DNA of 64,000 nt from Undaria pinnatifida (taxonomy: Eukaryota; Sar; Phaeophyceae; Laminariales; Alariaceae): the NCBI GenBank assembly GCA_012845835.1, contig JABAKD010000029.1, forward strand, positions 1,556,970-1,620,969. The letters run 5' to 3'. Shown piece by piece: positions 1 through 14,300 of the stretch. The translations under genes were made by a program, and so were the position numbers. A model generated the notes under the pieces. That model searched no databases. It was not told where the DNA came from and saw only the letters and a list, made by a program, of their open reading frames with translations. How positions within the stretch are numbered: the stretch's first letter is position 1; every line of letters starts with the position of its first letter.

Positions 1-1139
1 TAGTACTGTAGTAGTAGCAGTACAACATGAGACACACGCATCAGACACATCTTCTGTCTGCTGTGAGCACGCAACACGTATCACAGGCATACTCGTGCTG
101 CTGCTGTGTCCCACTATCCTCTGGCACACACCTCAGGCCTCGCTACGTGCCGATGGGATCGGATAGTGATGGTGATGATACGAGAGTCTTGCCACTCTCA
201 TCGCAGTCGCGATTGCACCATTCACCAAGCACAGAGAAACACGCTGCTACTACTTGTATTTGTCGAGGACAAGGACAGCAGCCGTCTGCGACATTTCGTT
301 ATTGATGCGCGAAATCGACGGGAGCGAGGGGGAAGACAACCCTCCTCCCGTCCAGCGCACACGGCGTGTTTTCCCTCGCCCCACCTACAAAGCTTCATCT
401 GCGTGTGCGCTGAGATGCTCTGGTGCCGCTAACTCGTGCGAGTATGTACGTGGTCGAGCGATCGCAGCTGTTGATTATTTTTGGCGAGAAATTTGTTCAA
501 AAAGCAATTGGTAAATTCGGATCTCATTTCAAGGGTCGTCGATCCGACTATGCCGGTCTGATTCTGCCGTCCCAAAACCAAGCTCATGTTCTATTTCGGA
601 TACGCTATTAGAAGAGATGGCCTAAGAAGGAAGAAAAACAAAGGGAAAAACAAGTGAAACACAGAGGGAAACAGGACGGCACGAGAAACATGAAAAAGAA
701 ATAGAGCACAACAGCCAGCCGGACAACTAGCAACAAAGCAGATGAAGCCATCCAACCAACGTCCGAGGCAGCAACCATATTGGCTCTCGAATTACCCTAT
801 TGCTGCAGGAGCAGGAGCATTGCAGCATGGTCTATCACCTCTGACGACAGCAGTGGTGCCCATACCGCCATCGTCGACCCCGTACAGCTACAAGTAAGCC
901 GGAGCTAAATAATACAGCAAGCAAAAACACAGCTACAAAGCAGATGACGGCGTCCAGCCAGCGTCGGGGCGCCCCACAACTGGGTTCCGGATGCAGCGGC
1001 TAGAGAGTATTGTTAATATGCCAGTAGACTACGGGTATAAGGGTAAAAGGTTGGACTAGCCAATCACTGCTGTGGATGTATACCAGTATGTCGGAGGGTA
1101 TTAATCTCCTACCGGACTTTCGGTGTATATCTCGAGAAA
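1..1139. other. No gene recognised; short direct repeat
   Basis: Several overlapping short reading frames lie in 27-611, but none has a recognisable domain, a convincing splice context or a coherent composition, so none is called. A stretch of about 45 bp at 725-775 recurs in diverged form at 926-972; both share ACAAAGCAGATGA and a GTCCRRSCARCGTC core. The missing first exon of the hydrolase gene at 2225 could be here, but I cannot identify it. Confidence 0.5.
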
Positions 1140-1900
1140 GGCTAACCTTTTACCAGCCCAAGCCAAGCCTTGCAACCCCCCTTCCCCCACCTGGAACGGT
1201 GGGGTAGCAGGCCGGTCGGATATACGGGTGGTTGTGTCGATTTATAGCCAACACTAAGTGGTTCCAATTCCTGGGGGCCCAGGGAAAGTATTCCTTGTTC
1301 GACATGGGGGATTCCTTTGAAGAAAATTGTTGATGGGCGGTGAGATTCAACCTCACGATCCCGAAAACCCAGGTCCTACCGACGATTTCGATTATTCCAC
1401 GCGATTTTCGATAGAGGGTCGTATTGGTTGTCCAGATAATTACGGGTGTATGGTCGACGACTTTTTGCCTACTCAAGGTAAGCCTTACAACATGCTCTCC
1501 CTCACTGGAGGGGCTGGAGAGCAGGTCAGGGAGGGGGAGCAGGTCGGCCGGATGTCTCAGAGGACCAATATAGCCAACACCAAGCGATTCCAATTCCTGG
1601 GGGCCCAGCGAGAGAATTTTTCAGGTTCGACCTGAGGAAAATCTTAAAAGTTTATTTTCGTGGACGGTGGGATTCGAACTCACGATTCCGAACACCCAGG
1701 TCATGCCGACGACGCTATTTGTTGAGGTGCTAGAGGGCATTAGTGCACTAGGCTATTCGTAAAAGGCTAACCTTTTTGTATACCTAAACTAAACCTTGTA
1801 ACACTTTCCCACCCTGGATGGACTTGATAGCAGATCGGCCGGACATACGGGGAAACGTGTCCATAGCCAGGTGGTTCCAATTCCTAGGGGCCTGTTTTTG
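1140..1900 (-). repeat. Three diverged copies of a tRNA-derived (SINE-like) unit
   Basis: The same block occurs at about 1150-1400, 1540-1720 and 1790-1890: a GGTTCCAATTCCTGGGGGCC segment, a CGGCCGGA-type segment upstream, and in two copies a tRNA-like segment. At 1672-1690 the minus strand reads GAGTTCGAATCCCAC, an excellent pol III B box; the matching place near 1345 is degenerate (GAGGTTGAATCTCAC). The copies also carry AAAGGCTAACCTTTT beside CAAGCCTTG/AAACCTTG, related to repeats at 22540 and 34205. Read as a tandem cluster of tRNA-derived retroelements, now decayed. Confidence 0.5.
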
Positions 1901-2224
1901 CTCTTGTGCACTCGCATTCGCTCGGAAACATCAAATGGTATTAAGTATGCTGTAATTGAGTGGATGCCCGCGGACATATTAGAGCAGTTTGCTCATTGAT
2001 TCATTTTACTTGTGCGCCTTCTTCGTCTGGTGTGCTTTAGGTGGGAAAGTGTAGTATTTCCCGGCCGAAATTTCATTTTGTTCTTTTGAGATCTCCCCAG
2101 GACTCCAGCACCTTTGTGTGACCGCGGACTCTAGACTTCTGGCAAAAGATAATGTGGGACAACAGCAAGTAGTTAGCCTCCCCGTATCCGCCATCTAACC
2201 TGTTTTGTGTTCCTGTCCGCACAG

Positions 2225-2383
2225 GCGAGGTCGTCCCACGAGCGCGCAGTGGTGTCCCGTGAAGATAATTTCATCCGGTACAAGGCCTACGGAGACGAGT
2301 CGAAGCCGCCGCTGGTGATCGTTCCCGGCCTTGATGGCGTCACTGCCTTCTTCGCGGATGTGCTCCCTGAGCTGACCTTGAAT
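2225..2383 (+). CDS. Hydrolase exon 1 (first one seen): oxyanion region
   Basis: The acceptor is a pyrimidine-rich tract ending CCGCACAG before 2225; the donor is AAT|GTGAGT after 2383. The 53 codons start and end in phase 0 and encode a strand-turn-strand (NFIRYKAYGDESKPPLVIVP) followed by GLDGVTAFFADVLPEL. The first strand pair and the P-G-x-D-G loop match the N-terminal part of alpha/beta hydrolases. A phase-0 upstream exon is required but was not found in 1-2224. Confidence 0.88.
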
Positions 2384-5300
2384 GTGAGTGAGGCAGTCGT
2401 AGTGGACGCTGTCGCGTTTTCACACCTTCGACCGTACTTCCGGAAGGATGATATCAGACGCGGCAACCTACAAGTGCGAGACTACGGATGACTTTGCCCA
2501 TGTGTTTACATCACAAAACGTAAGTACCAGATAAAGTAAAGTACCAAAAACTGTTGCCGTGTTTGAGGTGGCCCTCGCAAATTTTTCCAGAGACGACGCA
2601 GCGAGGCCGGCTGTTTCAACGAAATAATTGGATTGGTGAGTCCGCAGCTTTTTTTTTCGCTCCCCAGCTGTGTCGATCAATATCTTGATACGAGTGTATG
2701 TATATATATACCTGGTGTACAGATAACCTCTAGGAACGTGTTGCCAAATCGTGCCCTTAGGCCCTAACTGCTGCTGTTACGGGTTGCCAAAGCGCGCCCT
2801 TAGGATCGTCCCCAACAAACGCAACAAATCACTTTTCGTTCGTGAAAAAAAAAACATGACGTTCTACATTCCTGGTATTTTAAAATCCGTTCTGAAATAT
2901 CACGTTAAAAATCGAGCTTTTTTTTTCGTCACGTATCGTGGCATCACTTTGGTTGGGAAAATTAAAACGCAATACGTACTCGTAGTCAAAATCGCGCTTT
3001 GTGATTTATATCACGATCCGCAAAAAGGTCGCGTATTTCTTGTCCCGCTCTGTGTCATTTTTTTTGTTCGTTAGAAATGATCCTTAACACCTAGCTGATG
3101 CTGCCCTTTTATGCCCTGATCCCTCCGATACTCCTGATGTATCTGTACACTCGTGCATTCGCGCCTTCTTCGTTGCCTGCCCGAAGTGTTTATAGGCTCA
3201 CGTGGTGATGCTCAACCTGCTGCTGCTGTTGGTGCCCCCTCTGGGCCCACCTTGTCTGCTCCCGCTGCACCCTGCCCTCCTGTTATATGGCACTCCTGAT
3301 GTAACTGTACACTGATCTATCTGTATTCTGATGCACCTGTTTGCTGGTGCAACTCTATACTAAGGTAACTGTATGCTGGCGTATCTATCACAATGATGTG
3401 TAACTGCATACTCCTGCATGCACACCTTCTCCTTTCTTTGCCCGTTGTATGAATAGTTTCACGTGGTGATGTTCAACCTGCCCCTGGTGGTGCCTCCTCT
3501 GAGCCAAGCAGCGGCGGACGCGGAGGTGTACGACTTTCCCTTCATCGCTCGGTGCTTGGCGGAGGTCATGGACGAGGCGAGAAACACAGTAGTACTTGCG
3601 GGCCCGTAAATGCGTGTATGGTGCGTGGTTTATGGAAAGTACCAACAAAAAATTGCCTGCCAGGTATGAATTATATTTTGGCCGACGTTTTTCCGACAAT
3701 CGATTTTTTTCCGGGCAAGTTCCTCACAGGTCGGCCAAGGATTGGGGTTGCAGTTAAGGTTGAATGTTCAACCTGCCCCTGTTCGTGCCTCCTCTGAGCC
3801 GAGCAGCCGCCGAATCGGAGTTGTACGGTGTACCGCACATCGCGCGGCGCTTGGCGACGGTCATGGACATCGGGAGGAAACGTGTTAGTAGATAGCTGGT
3901 TCGCTGGTTAACCCATTCGGGTAGAGCTGTGAGTCAGCAACGTTTTGCGACTAATAACTAATCGGTAGGTACCGTTATCCAACTAATGAGCTTTGGTCGG
4001 CAAGTCAGCTGGCGAAACCGGCTGATGGCCAGCCGGCGTCAGGCGAACGAAGCGAGTTTAAGTAGCTCCCTCCAGCCGAGGGGGCCCCGCCGAAAAAAAG
4101 AAAACGTATATCTCGCACTAACAATCCTTACTACGGGTGTAGAACCCCAATGAGTCGGCTAGTTGGCACCCCCAGGAAACGACTGTAATAGCGAACACTC
4201 CGACTAGTAACTGGTCGATGGACTTTGTTCGTGGCGACTCACAGCTCTATGGGACTCCTGAGGGGGAAATGTGTCGAAAATTGGCGAATACAGCGTCGGC
4301 AGCACCAAGAAATACGAGCTGCTGGGGCAGAAGATGTGTTGAAAGTATAGCGTATGGAGGTGTACGACGCGCGCGCAGCATGCCGATAGTTGTATTTTTC
4401 CGCTTCACGCTCTTTCCTTGGACGGGCGGTGACGCCGCACGTCCTCGCGATACATTTTTTAGTCGCTATGTTTTGGGGCTCACAATGGTTTATTTTGCCG
4501 GTTATCAGCAACTTCCCGCGAAATTTCACAAGGAAGAAGCTTATCCGAAATGCGCATTATTTCTAGAAAAGGGTGCATTTATCAGAGATTTTCCCCGGTC
4601 TTGACCCGACCCGCGGGTCGTTTTCAAGCGGGTCGGGTCAAAGGGTTTTGGAAATCTCCCTTGTCAAGTCGGGTTGGGTCAGGAGATGTTCTAAACCTCC
4701 CAAGTCTTGTTGGCTCGGGTCAGGAGGTTTCAAAACCTCACGCATCTGGCTGGTCCACCCTGAACCGACCCGTGCGAAGTGACTCGACCCGTGACAGGCC
4801 CTGATATCTATGCCGCGATCCGAGCGCATCGATGTCAGCAGGAGCGTTACGCTTCGTCGTGCTCAAAGCACCCCACGTTATGGGAGGAGCCCGAGGCGGT
4901 AACTGTACAGTACGCGACGCCGCGCACAGCACTCCCGACACGGGGACAAACCACTTGGAATTAGACGAGGCTAACTTTAGGCATTGGAAATGGGTTAAAA
5001 GGCTCTCATTTCTTGGGACCATGTTGAAAAGAACCCACGATGGACGCGTAAACCGTACCGGGGATACCGGGTGGATTTAGATAGATGTACAAGGTTACCC
5101 TTCGGGATGTGGTTGGCTTGTCATCCCGGGGGGGGTGTTGCAAGAGAAAAGGGCGTTCCTGTGCTTCAAGGGCGATACCATGTACGGTATCATTAAGAAT
5201 AAGGACTTGAAAGTTAAATAAAAATATGTGCATGCGACCCACCGCGCAAGAAACCCGGACCAGCGCAAACGACTATACCAGGTGTATTGTAGTCTATGTC

Positions 5301-8300
5301 CCCCTGTTGGTTATTGATAATATTTACTGTATATTCCCCCATAAATGGTATGGGTCCGACTCAAGTTCTCAAGTGCGGCAGGGTATATCTCACACTGATT
5401 TCATCGTTACAAAATGGTTTTCTTACGTTTCGTGCGAAAATCAAAGCGTCAATTTCTTCAATGTTCATTTTTTTGGGGGTGTTCTGTCCCGTGCTGTAGA
5501 AATCCCCACCGCGAGGGGGTAAGAAGAGGCGCGAGCTTAGGCAGGGGGCGGGAAGGAAGGACCCCGCCGTTGCCACCGTCGTATTTACGCTGTGTTATTG
5601 TGCGTGTGTCGGGGTTTCCTGTCGGATTTGCAGGCGGAGATCAAAGGCGGGGCGAGCATCTTGGGCGAGAGCTTTGGGGGAATAGTGGCCCAGCAGTTGA
5701 CCCTGGACTTTCCGGAAAAAGTCGACCGGTGAGTTGAGTTGAGTCGCTGGTTAACCCCCGACGCGCGCGACGGTAGGGATGGCGACGTGTTCTACGACAG
5801 GTATTAATAGCACTTTTCGGTAAAACTGTTTCTGATGTACAGGGCTCTTCAACGCCTGTTCAACTGGAAACCCATTGTTGGGGACAACTATACGTGGAGA
5901 TGGTGTAGGGAGGGGTTTCGGGGCTCTTGAAGGGGTTAACTGGGAAGTACCCAATATATATCATCGGAATACCAATTGTTGTGTTTCACGTTTGTTTTCG
6001 TATTTTCGCTGACCATGGGATAGTTTACCTGGTTTGCTATTTTTTTATGTATATCGCATTCCAGTTTTTTGGTGAGGCGTAGGAGATCTGCTGGTAAGGT
6101 GCCTCAGAAGAAAAAGGTAGGCTCTACCCCTACAGCAGGGGTCTCCCGATAAGGTGGTATCCCTGTACAAGGCGGTATCCCGACGTAAGGCGGCCAAAAT
6201 CGCTTGGCGCGACTGGGGAATTGCGCTCATAAACTGGAATGAATATGGCGGCTTCCCCTGATAAGGCGGTCATATTGCCCATTATAGCACATCGCTGCCT
6301 TGAGGGGGGGGGGGTACTGTACTTGGAAGTGTTGTGGGTCTGAGCACTTTTGATGGGTGTGGTTAGAGACCGTTGTGTGCTGGTTGATGGGGACATTGCT
6401 GCGCCCCGCGCGCACGTGTGATCGCGCTCAATAAAACTCTTGTGGTTCTTCGCTGGTGGGAGCTGTCTTTTCTCGCTTTCTGAAACACCTCTTGCGCTTT
6501 TGTTGTGTGTTGCGCGAGGGCTCTGTGCGTTAGCTGAATTATGGATTTGACGGTTATTAATAGCCATCAGTTGGATGGCGGAGTAAAATAGCAACTAAAC
6601 GACTTAGACAAACTAACCGACTTAGACGAGCTAGCCGACTTAGACCAACTAACCGACTTAGTTTTTAATGCTTAAACGCTGCAAGTCGAGCCACAAGTGC
6701 ACGAGTGAGGTGCAAACACGCAGAACTCGGCTAATTACCTCACAAAACTAGCCGTAATGTCGTAATACAGCACAACTGCAATGTAGTACCAGGTATAATA
6801 GCCAAGTGGTAACTACTCGGCGACTTACTCTTCGTATACAGTAGGGGTTCCCCCAGTATTGCGGTGGTGTGCCAGAGCAATATGACCCGCCTTATATAGG
6901 GAAGCCGCCTTATTCACACCAGGTTATGAGTGCAATTCCCCAAACGCGCTACGTAAGCGATTTTACCCGCCTTATATCGGGATACCGCCTTATATAGGGA
7001 TACCGCACTATTGGGGGACCCCTACTGTACAGCGTACTGTGTATACTGTTAGCATGGTAAGCCCCTTGACAGCCCTAGCGTTGCGGGGTTTGAAGCGCAC
7101 TGCAGTGATGCCCGACGCGGTACCGTCGGTGCGCTCTCCTTTCCCCGTTGGGGGTGGTCGGCTTTTCGACTATAGTAACAGCAGCAGCTCGGTCGCGTTC
7201 GACGCCGTGTGTAGCGATGTTGACTCGAGATGGGTGCTTGCTCGTGGGCTTGATGCCTGCTCCACATAATGTCGACGAAATGACAATAAAACGAACGTTT
7301 GCGTGCTGGCATGTTCGCGTGATACCGATAATCGACATTAGAACACACGTTTACGTGCTGGCATCTCTGCATGATCACCGCCGATGTATGCATACGTACG
7401 CATGTGGGCTATCGCGTTCTTATGTTTGTTTGTTTTGCTGTCATTTATCCTGCCACCGTGCTCACCGTTATTTTCTTGTGCTGCCTATTGCCCTGTTGCC
7501 GTACTCACGACTGTTTGTTGTGTCGATTTTCCTGTCAACGATAGGCTCGTCCTCTTGAGCAGTCTAGCGAAGCCCGAGCTGACCCCTGCCGTCATGCTCA
7601 AGGTGAGACAGTACCATCGCCTGATCCCTGTTGAGTAACTTTGTCAGGAGGCACCAGTTATATGCAGCGTTAATCACACCTTGACCCCCCCGCACACTGA
7701 AAATAGAATACGACGCTTTGACGGCCATCCGTTGCAGCCCTCATTTCCCGTATTGTAACATGATTTCTTCTTCAGTAGCCTGGCCAAGCCCGACCTGGCG
7801 CCTTCCGTCTTGCTCAAGGCGAGACAGCGCGACCACCACCTCTGGCATCCGTTGGGGTGCTTGAAGAGCTTTCTCCAAAGTTTACTGTAAATATGACAGG
7901 AGACGGTGGTTTTTCGGCGGCGTCAAGTCACACTCTTAGGAGATCCCACACTACAAGTAGCATACTTCGTGTTATGTCTAGACGGCCGTCTGTCACCGGC
8001 CTTGAAACTACGTGTAGACGGCTGTCCATCCCGGACCTTATTTACGTCTACACGGCCGTCTGTCATGGACCTTAATTACGTACAGACGGCCGGTTGTCAC
8101 GGGCCTTAAGTACGCCTAGACGGCCGGACGTCATGGACCTTTATTATGTCTAAGCAGTCGTCCGTCACGGACCTAAGTGCGTCTAGACGGCCGTCCGTCA
8201 TGGACCTTGATTACGTCTTGACGTCCGTCTGTCACGGGCCTGAATTTTCCTCTCTTGGCTTGTCTGCTCTTATTAGCCTGGCCAAGCCCAAGCTGGCGCC

Positions 8301-11300
8301 TTCGGTCTTGTTTTTTATGAGACGGGGCCACCACCCCGTCCTTTCCCTCTCCCGCAAAAAACGGCCAGGAGACGGCGGCATTGGGAGAGGGTACCGGCTT
8401 ACCGCTTGTTCGATACATTGATAGCTGGCTGTGTGGCCGACCCTCGATCTGGGTGGATTCAGCGTGCCGAATGCTACTTAAAAAAATGTGTGTGCGCGTT
8501 TATTGACCCATGATACATGTCGAAATGTTAGTGGTTGACCAATGAACGGGTTTCTGAAATAGGTGGTGGTCTCTACTGGTTTTCGGCGTCGTCAGTCACC
8601 CCGTGTTTCGCGGTTACCTCCGGCGTTATTCCGTTGTCGTACCCTGCTGCGTTTTTTTCCCGCTGCCTAACGTGGGAGCATGAGTTTTGACGATCGAATC
8701 CGTAACTTGCACGGGGAGAGTTATGGCATGCTGCCGGTTGATGGTGTTGGATATGAGATGTTTTATACCTGGTAGGGGGTAGACGTAACCATCACACGAA
8801 GCTTCCAAAGATGCGTTTGGACGAAATGCTCGATCTCGCAGCCGAGGTGCCTTTTTCATGTTTATAACTGTAGTGGGGGGTGATTAATATAAGTTCCAGA
8901 TAAGCAAATCATTCGCTTGGGTTGACTGCATTTTTTCGTGTTCGTGGAGGACAAATACACAAGTATAAACGTGTATAAGTGTTGGTTTAGTGTTCAGTAG
9001 GGGTGTTGGAACTCAACGTATTCACACTAACGCAAGACGACATTCGACCTTCGAGGGAGACGGTACAGGTGCTAATGTCGGTGCTAAGGCGCTGCCGATT
9101 ATGATGCGGATGTTGTTGATCTAACGCTGCCGTTTAATCCTGGTTGCACCCCTCGTGCCCTTCCGCTCTCCTCATCACGCAAGTTTAACTTCGTACTTCC
9201 CGTGCTGGAGACTATCGGCTACGTGGTCCCGTTCTTGGCACAAAGCCTCTTCGCTGTGGCGCACCTCCCAGATGTGGTGAGCGACGCGAGCTACGAACGG
9301 GGGAGGGGGAGGTACTCGTTTGTTGTTTGCCTTAGTCATTCGACCATTGACCACGCATCCATTTCCAGACGGAGCATCGCTTCTACTCCTAACAGAGATG
9401 CCTCCAACATTTGGGCGCTCAGTACGTTTCTTCCATAGGTGTTACATCAAGGGGGGGGGGTATTATTTGTATAGTGAATGACCTTAGTTCGTAGGGCCAA
9501 GGCCCTCGCATCTTCACCATGCCGGTACGGCCCGCAGCAGGGGTACAGCACGAGTCCTCCAGTAAGGCGGTGGTGTGCCAGAGCAATACGACCGCCTTAT
9601 ATAGGGAAGCCGCCTTATTCATTCCACGTTACGAGTGCAATTCCCCAGTAGCGCCAAGCGATTTCGACCGCCTTATATGGGGATACCGCCTTACTCCGAC
9701 CGCCTTATTGGGGGACCCCCACTGCTGTCCGATAAGGGTACAGTAGGGCAATACGACCGCCTTATATAGGGAAGCCGCCTTATTCATTCCACGTTACGAG
9801 TGCAATTCCTCAGTAGCGCCGAGCGAGTTTGACCGCCTTATATGGGGATATCGCCTTATATAGGGATACCGCCTTGTTGGGGGATACCGCCTTGTTGGGG
9901 GACCCTTACTGTAGCGGATTTTGCCGGGCTGCGATGGGGTTATGATTTTTTGTCCGTGCCAAACCTTTACTGATGGATGGGAACCCCTCAATCGGGGGAT
10001 CTACGCAGTATTGTTGGAAATGGCGGTATTAGTTCGTTGTATACCTAGGCCGTGGTATTGTCCATGGAGATACGCTTTCATTTTTCGATTACAATAAATA
10101 AATAAGTGCGTCAGCCGCGGGTTCGGTACATTTAAGGCTCGATACTTATCTTTGCAAGCTGCGCGATACACCGGCCGCTTCGCTCGTTTTTACAGATGTA
10201 GTTTAGTCTGTACTATTAGTAGCGCTTTTTTGGCCGAAACATTTCTGACTCACAGGGTTAACTTCGTCAACGAACAGATTACCCGGCATCGTTGGAGCAC
10301 AATGTGCGTTAACCAGTGTGACTATTTTACGTATCTAGCCCACGGGTTTGTTCATCGGGTTTACTCTTTTTCGTTTTTGTCTCCAAGCCTTTGTTTTGGG
10401 GTTTACGTAGAAAGGGCTCTTCAAGTTCCGAGTCTGAGAAAAACGAAAAAGAGGAAGGTGCTCGTACGCACCTCTATCGTGGCGTGTATTCCTTTTTCTC
10501 CAAAATGGTTTTGACTGCCGGGGCTCCTCGACTAATCACTACACTGCTCGATACGGTTGCAACATCGTTTATCTTTACAAAATAAATTGGGTGCATGCCC
10601 TAATGAGGGGTCGTTCATCGAGTTACACTTTCAGTCTGTCCCGCATTAAGTTGGGGGGAGGATTGACGAATATTGCTGACGATTGCTGCATCCTTCGCGC
10701 GAAGCAACCCGGGCTGCTGCTAGATCCAGTTGGCGACGGTTTCACTGTTGAACTCCAATGCAACGTACCTGTAAGACACGACACGCATAGCTTGCACTGC
10801 CGTGTGCTGGTGCATGCTCCAAGCCATGACAAGGACGCGCTAAAACTTTTGTGTTGTCGCTGTATGATATGGTATGATATGATACGGTATGGTATGGTAT
10901 GGTATGATGATATGATAGGATAGGATATGATATGATATGGTATGGTATGGTATGGTATGATATGATATGGTATGATATGGTATGGTATGGTATGATATGA
11001 TGTGATGTGATGTGATATGATGTGATGTGATGTGATGTGATGTGATGCGATTTGATGTGATGTGATGTGATGTGATGTGATGTGATGTGATGTGATGCGA
11101 TTTGATGTGATGTGATGTGATGTGAAGTGATGTGATGTGATGTGATGTGATGTGATATGATATGGTATGGTATGGTATGTACATATAACCCTAGAGGATA
11201 GGATTAATGGTGGGGTTGAGTTAAACCCTAGAGGATTAGTGGTGGGGTTGGGTTTAACCCTAGAGGATTAGTGGTGGGGTTTTTCATCGGGTTTCGCTTT

Positions 11301-14300
11301 CATTTTTTGGCACGTTCGGTGCGGGCGTTAGAGTCATCCCACGCGAGGGGAGCAGCACAACTTTCTGAGCTCCACACACGAGAAGCTCAATATAGCACCC
11401 CGAGACATGAATTCGAAGACTTTCATTCGCGCAACCCCGACCAACATTTATTTCTCTGCGCTAGTTCCAAGGCAACCATACTCCGAGAATGATCCTTTTT
11501 ACCGATGTTCCCACGCTTGACGAGCTTAACCGGTCAGAAGCGTTTTTGTCTCAAAAAATGCAAAACCCTGCCGTGGGATGAGGCATTAGAGCCCAACCGA
11601 GGAACCCCAAGAAAATATTGGTGCGGCCCTGCCGTACGGTAAGTCTTGTCGTTCGGGCGTAAAGAGTGCTGCGGTAGCTGCCGCGGCCCCTTGAGACTTG
11701 AAGTTTTTTTTTCTTCTTCTTCTTTTTACCCCGCCTTGGCTGGCTTCAAGCGGTAGGTGGCCTCTCGCGTTGAGCTGAGGTCTCGCCCTAGCTGGCCCTA
11801 GTGTGCTCAGGTGTATGTAGTTCCAAAATACGCAACATACTCGTATATGTGTTGTGCTAACGTACCTGGTATGTTATAATATTTCAGACAGCAGGGTCTG
11901 AGGAGGAAAACGAAGAGGTTCTTGGACAAATCATTCATCATGAACCCGGCCGAGACGCGCGAGTTCACAAGCGGCTTCGTCATATATTTGTGGAATGTTC
12001 TGCTGTCTCCGTTACGAAGTCTCTGGAGAAGCACCATTCAACTGGCATTCCTGTAACCTCGACCACGGCGTGCACACGCCTCCACAAAACACGAAAGTGT
12101 TATTGGAGGTATTTTTATTCGTTCTCGCTGGGGCATCTTCCGGAGAATAACAACCACCTTGTCGTTCCTGTATCACTCCCGACCCCGTCTTGCACACGCC
12201 TCCACAATGCGCACACCGACTGTGCGTACTGTGCGTACCGTTTGTTCTCCATGTAGAAAACCACGACGCTCTTTGGGCGAAACAGCTGTGCTGTTATGTT
12301 ACGACGTGTCCGGAAGAAACATAATTTCCCTGACGTTCCTGCCCCCCCCCCGCCCCGCCCTCCCCCCAACGCGGCGTGCACGCGCCTCCTTCCTGCGCAC
12401 GTCGACTGTGCGTCCCCGTTTTACCCAGGTAGAAAAGCACGAGCCTCTTTGGGCGAAGCACGTGTTCTTGAAAGAAGCTAGCTGGTCGGATCACTGGTCC
12501 GTCATGCGACGGGCGAGAATAGCTATGGCCTTCGACTCGAGGGCTGAGGTAAGCAAATCGGACGCGCACTATGGTCGAGAGACGCCTTCCATGACAGAGG
12601 TAGAACTTTTTTGCTGACGCGTTTTCCGAATGGCGGAGCTCCGTAGCCCTTTTGGGACTTGATCTATCTTGATTACAGTATACAGACCAGAAAGCGACTA
12701 TCGCGATCTGATCACGCGTTCAGGAAAAGCCCGAGACGATCCGAGTATCGTCACGCCTCACGCTCGGCCTCACAGCTTCCTGCGTCGTCGCAGTTCGGAC
12801 GCATCTCTTACTACGCTAGCCGCTCGGGTTGCTTGCTTCATGTGGCCGATGCTGTAATCGGTACAATACCAGTTTTTTTTTTTGCGTCGATTTTTTGTGT
12901 CTGAGGTCCCGACGGGTTATTAACCCAAAAGTCGTCGGAGTTTCGTTTTTTTTTTCTTCAACATTTTTGGTTGTATATACCTTGCTCAGGCCATGGTGTT
13001 GTTCGTCGGAGAGCGCTTTCAATTTGCTTCAAGTCATTATTTGGGTGGAGCTATAGAGTATTTTATCAAGCCACCACCCTCCGAAGGCTCAAAAGAGCCA
13101 GTGCAAGTCTACGGGGGCACGCGTAACCCTAATGGTCTAGGACCTTTTCCGGCAAACATGTTTATGGTTGGTTCCGCCCAATACCCGTGCTAAGGTAGGG
13201 GGCAAGTTTTCCGTCAGAAAATGTTTCTGATTGGCGGTGCTCCTGGGTTGAGGCAGTACCCAACAGCGTTGCGTTTGTTCTTGTGGTTTTGCCGAGGCTT
13301 TTTCTCTTTCTTTTTTTTTTTTGCGAAAAACATGCTACGATAGAGGCGCTCCAACAATTTGGTCGGAGGCCTCCTCGCATGAGCTCTATGCCCCCCCGAG
13401 GCGAAAGCTTATTTAGACAAAACAGAAAGTGAACCCCATGGGCTAGGATAATGTTTGACTATTAGTAGTGTATGTGCTTAATATGTTGCTTTTAGTATTG
13501 GCCCTGACGGATCGCAACAACTCTCTACCTTGGGATGAACTAAGTATAGCAGCTACCGTTAGTATGGTTGGTAATATTTTGTTGTTGATGCTCACCCTGG
13601 CAACATCGATAGGAGTCTTATACATAAATATTCAAAAGATAATACATAGTCTATATCTGCGAAAACGAGCGGCCGGCGTATCACGCAGCTTGCGAAGACG
13701 AGCGTCGACCCCGAAGTTTATCGAGACTCACAGGTCTGACGTATTTATAGTAGTTTTAGGAAATATCATAATGCCAACCAAGATTGACATTCGGACGATT
13801 TTGAGTTAAGGACCTCCGTTATTCAAAAAACGGTTGAGCCAAGAAGGGGTATACCCTAATACCTTTAGCGTAGCACCTATGAGTTTTTGGGTGCACCCGT
13901 GTCGTAGCATGCTCCACAACAAATTCGCGGTCCGTGAGAACATCAAATACGCGCTCCGGTAGCCAGCCCACAACGCAAGCCATCGAATCGGTGGGCAGTG
14001 GTTGGTCGGGGCAACCTCCAAGTTGAAGTTTGGCGCGGTTCGGCAGCCGGTACTTCCCACAACGCGCTCTTTTTTGTGTATTTTTGTGCATCATTCGCAT
14101 GCGCACCACGTTTGAGTATGTTTTATTTTTAAGTGAACGCCTGGAGGGTAAGAGTGTCGGTAACCCGGCGTTCTGGTGACGATGGTGACGATGATGGTGA
14201 TGATGGTGGCGATGATGAAAACGATGGCTAACGATGATGATGATGTTGATGAGGATGATGATGATGATGATGATGTCATATTGCCTCTTTTTTCCCTGAA

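Noticed and set aside
27..611. Overlapping frames as the first exon of the hydrolase gene
   Set aside because: No signal peptide, fold similarity or phase-0 donor could be recognised.
10840..11184. Minus-strand frame rich in His, Ile, Ser and Thr
   Set aside because: Translation of the pentanucleotide microsatellite.
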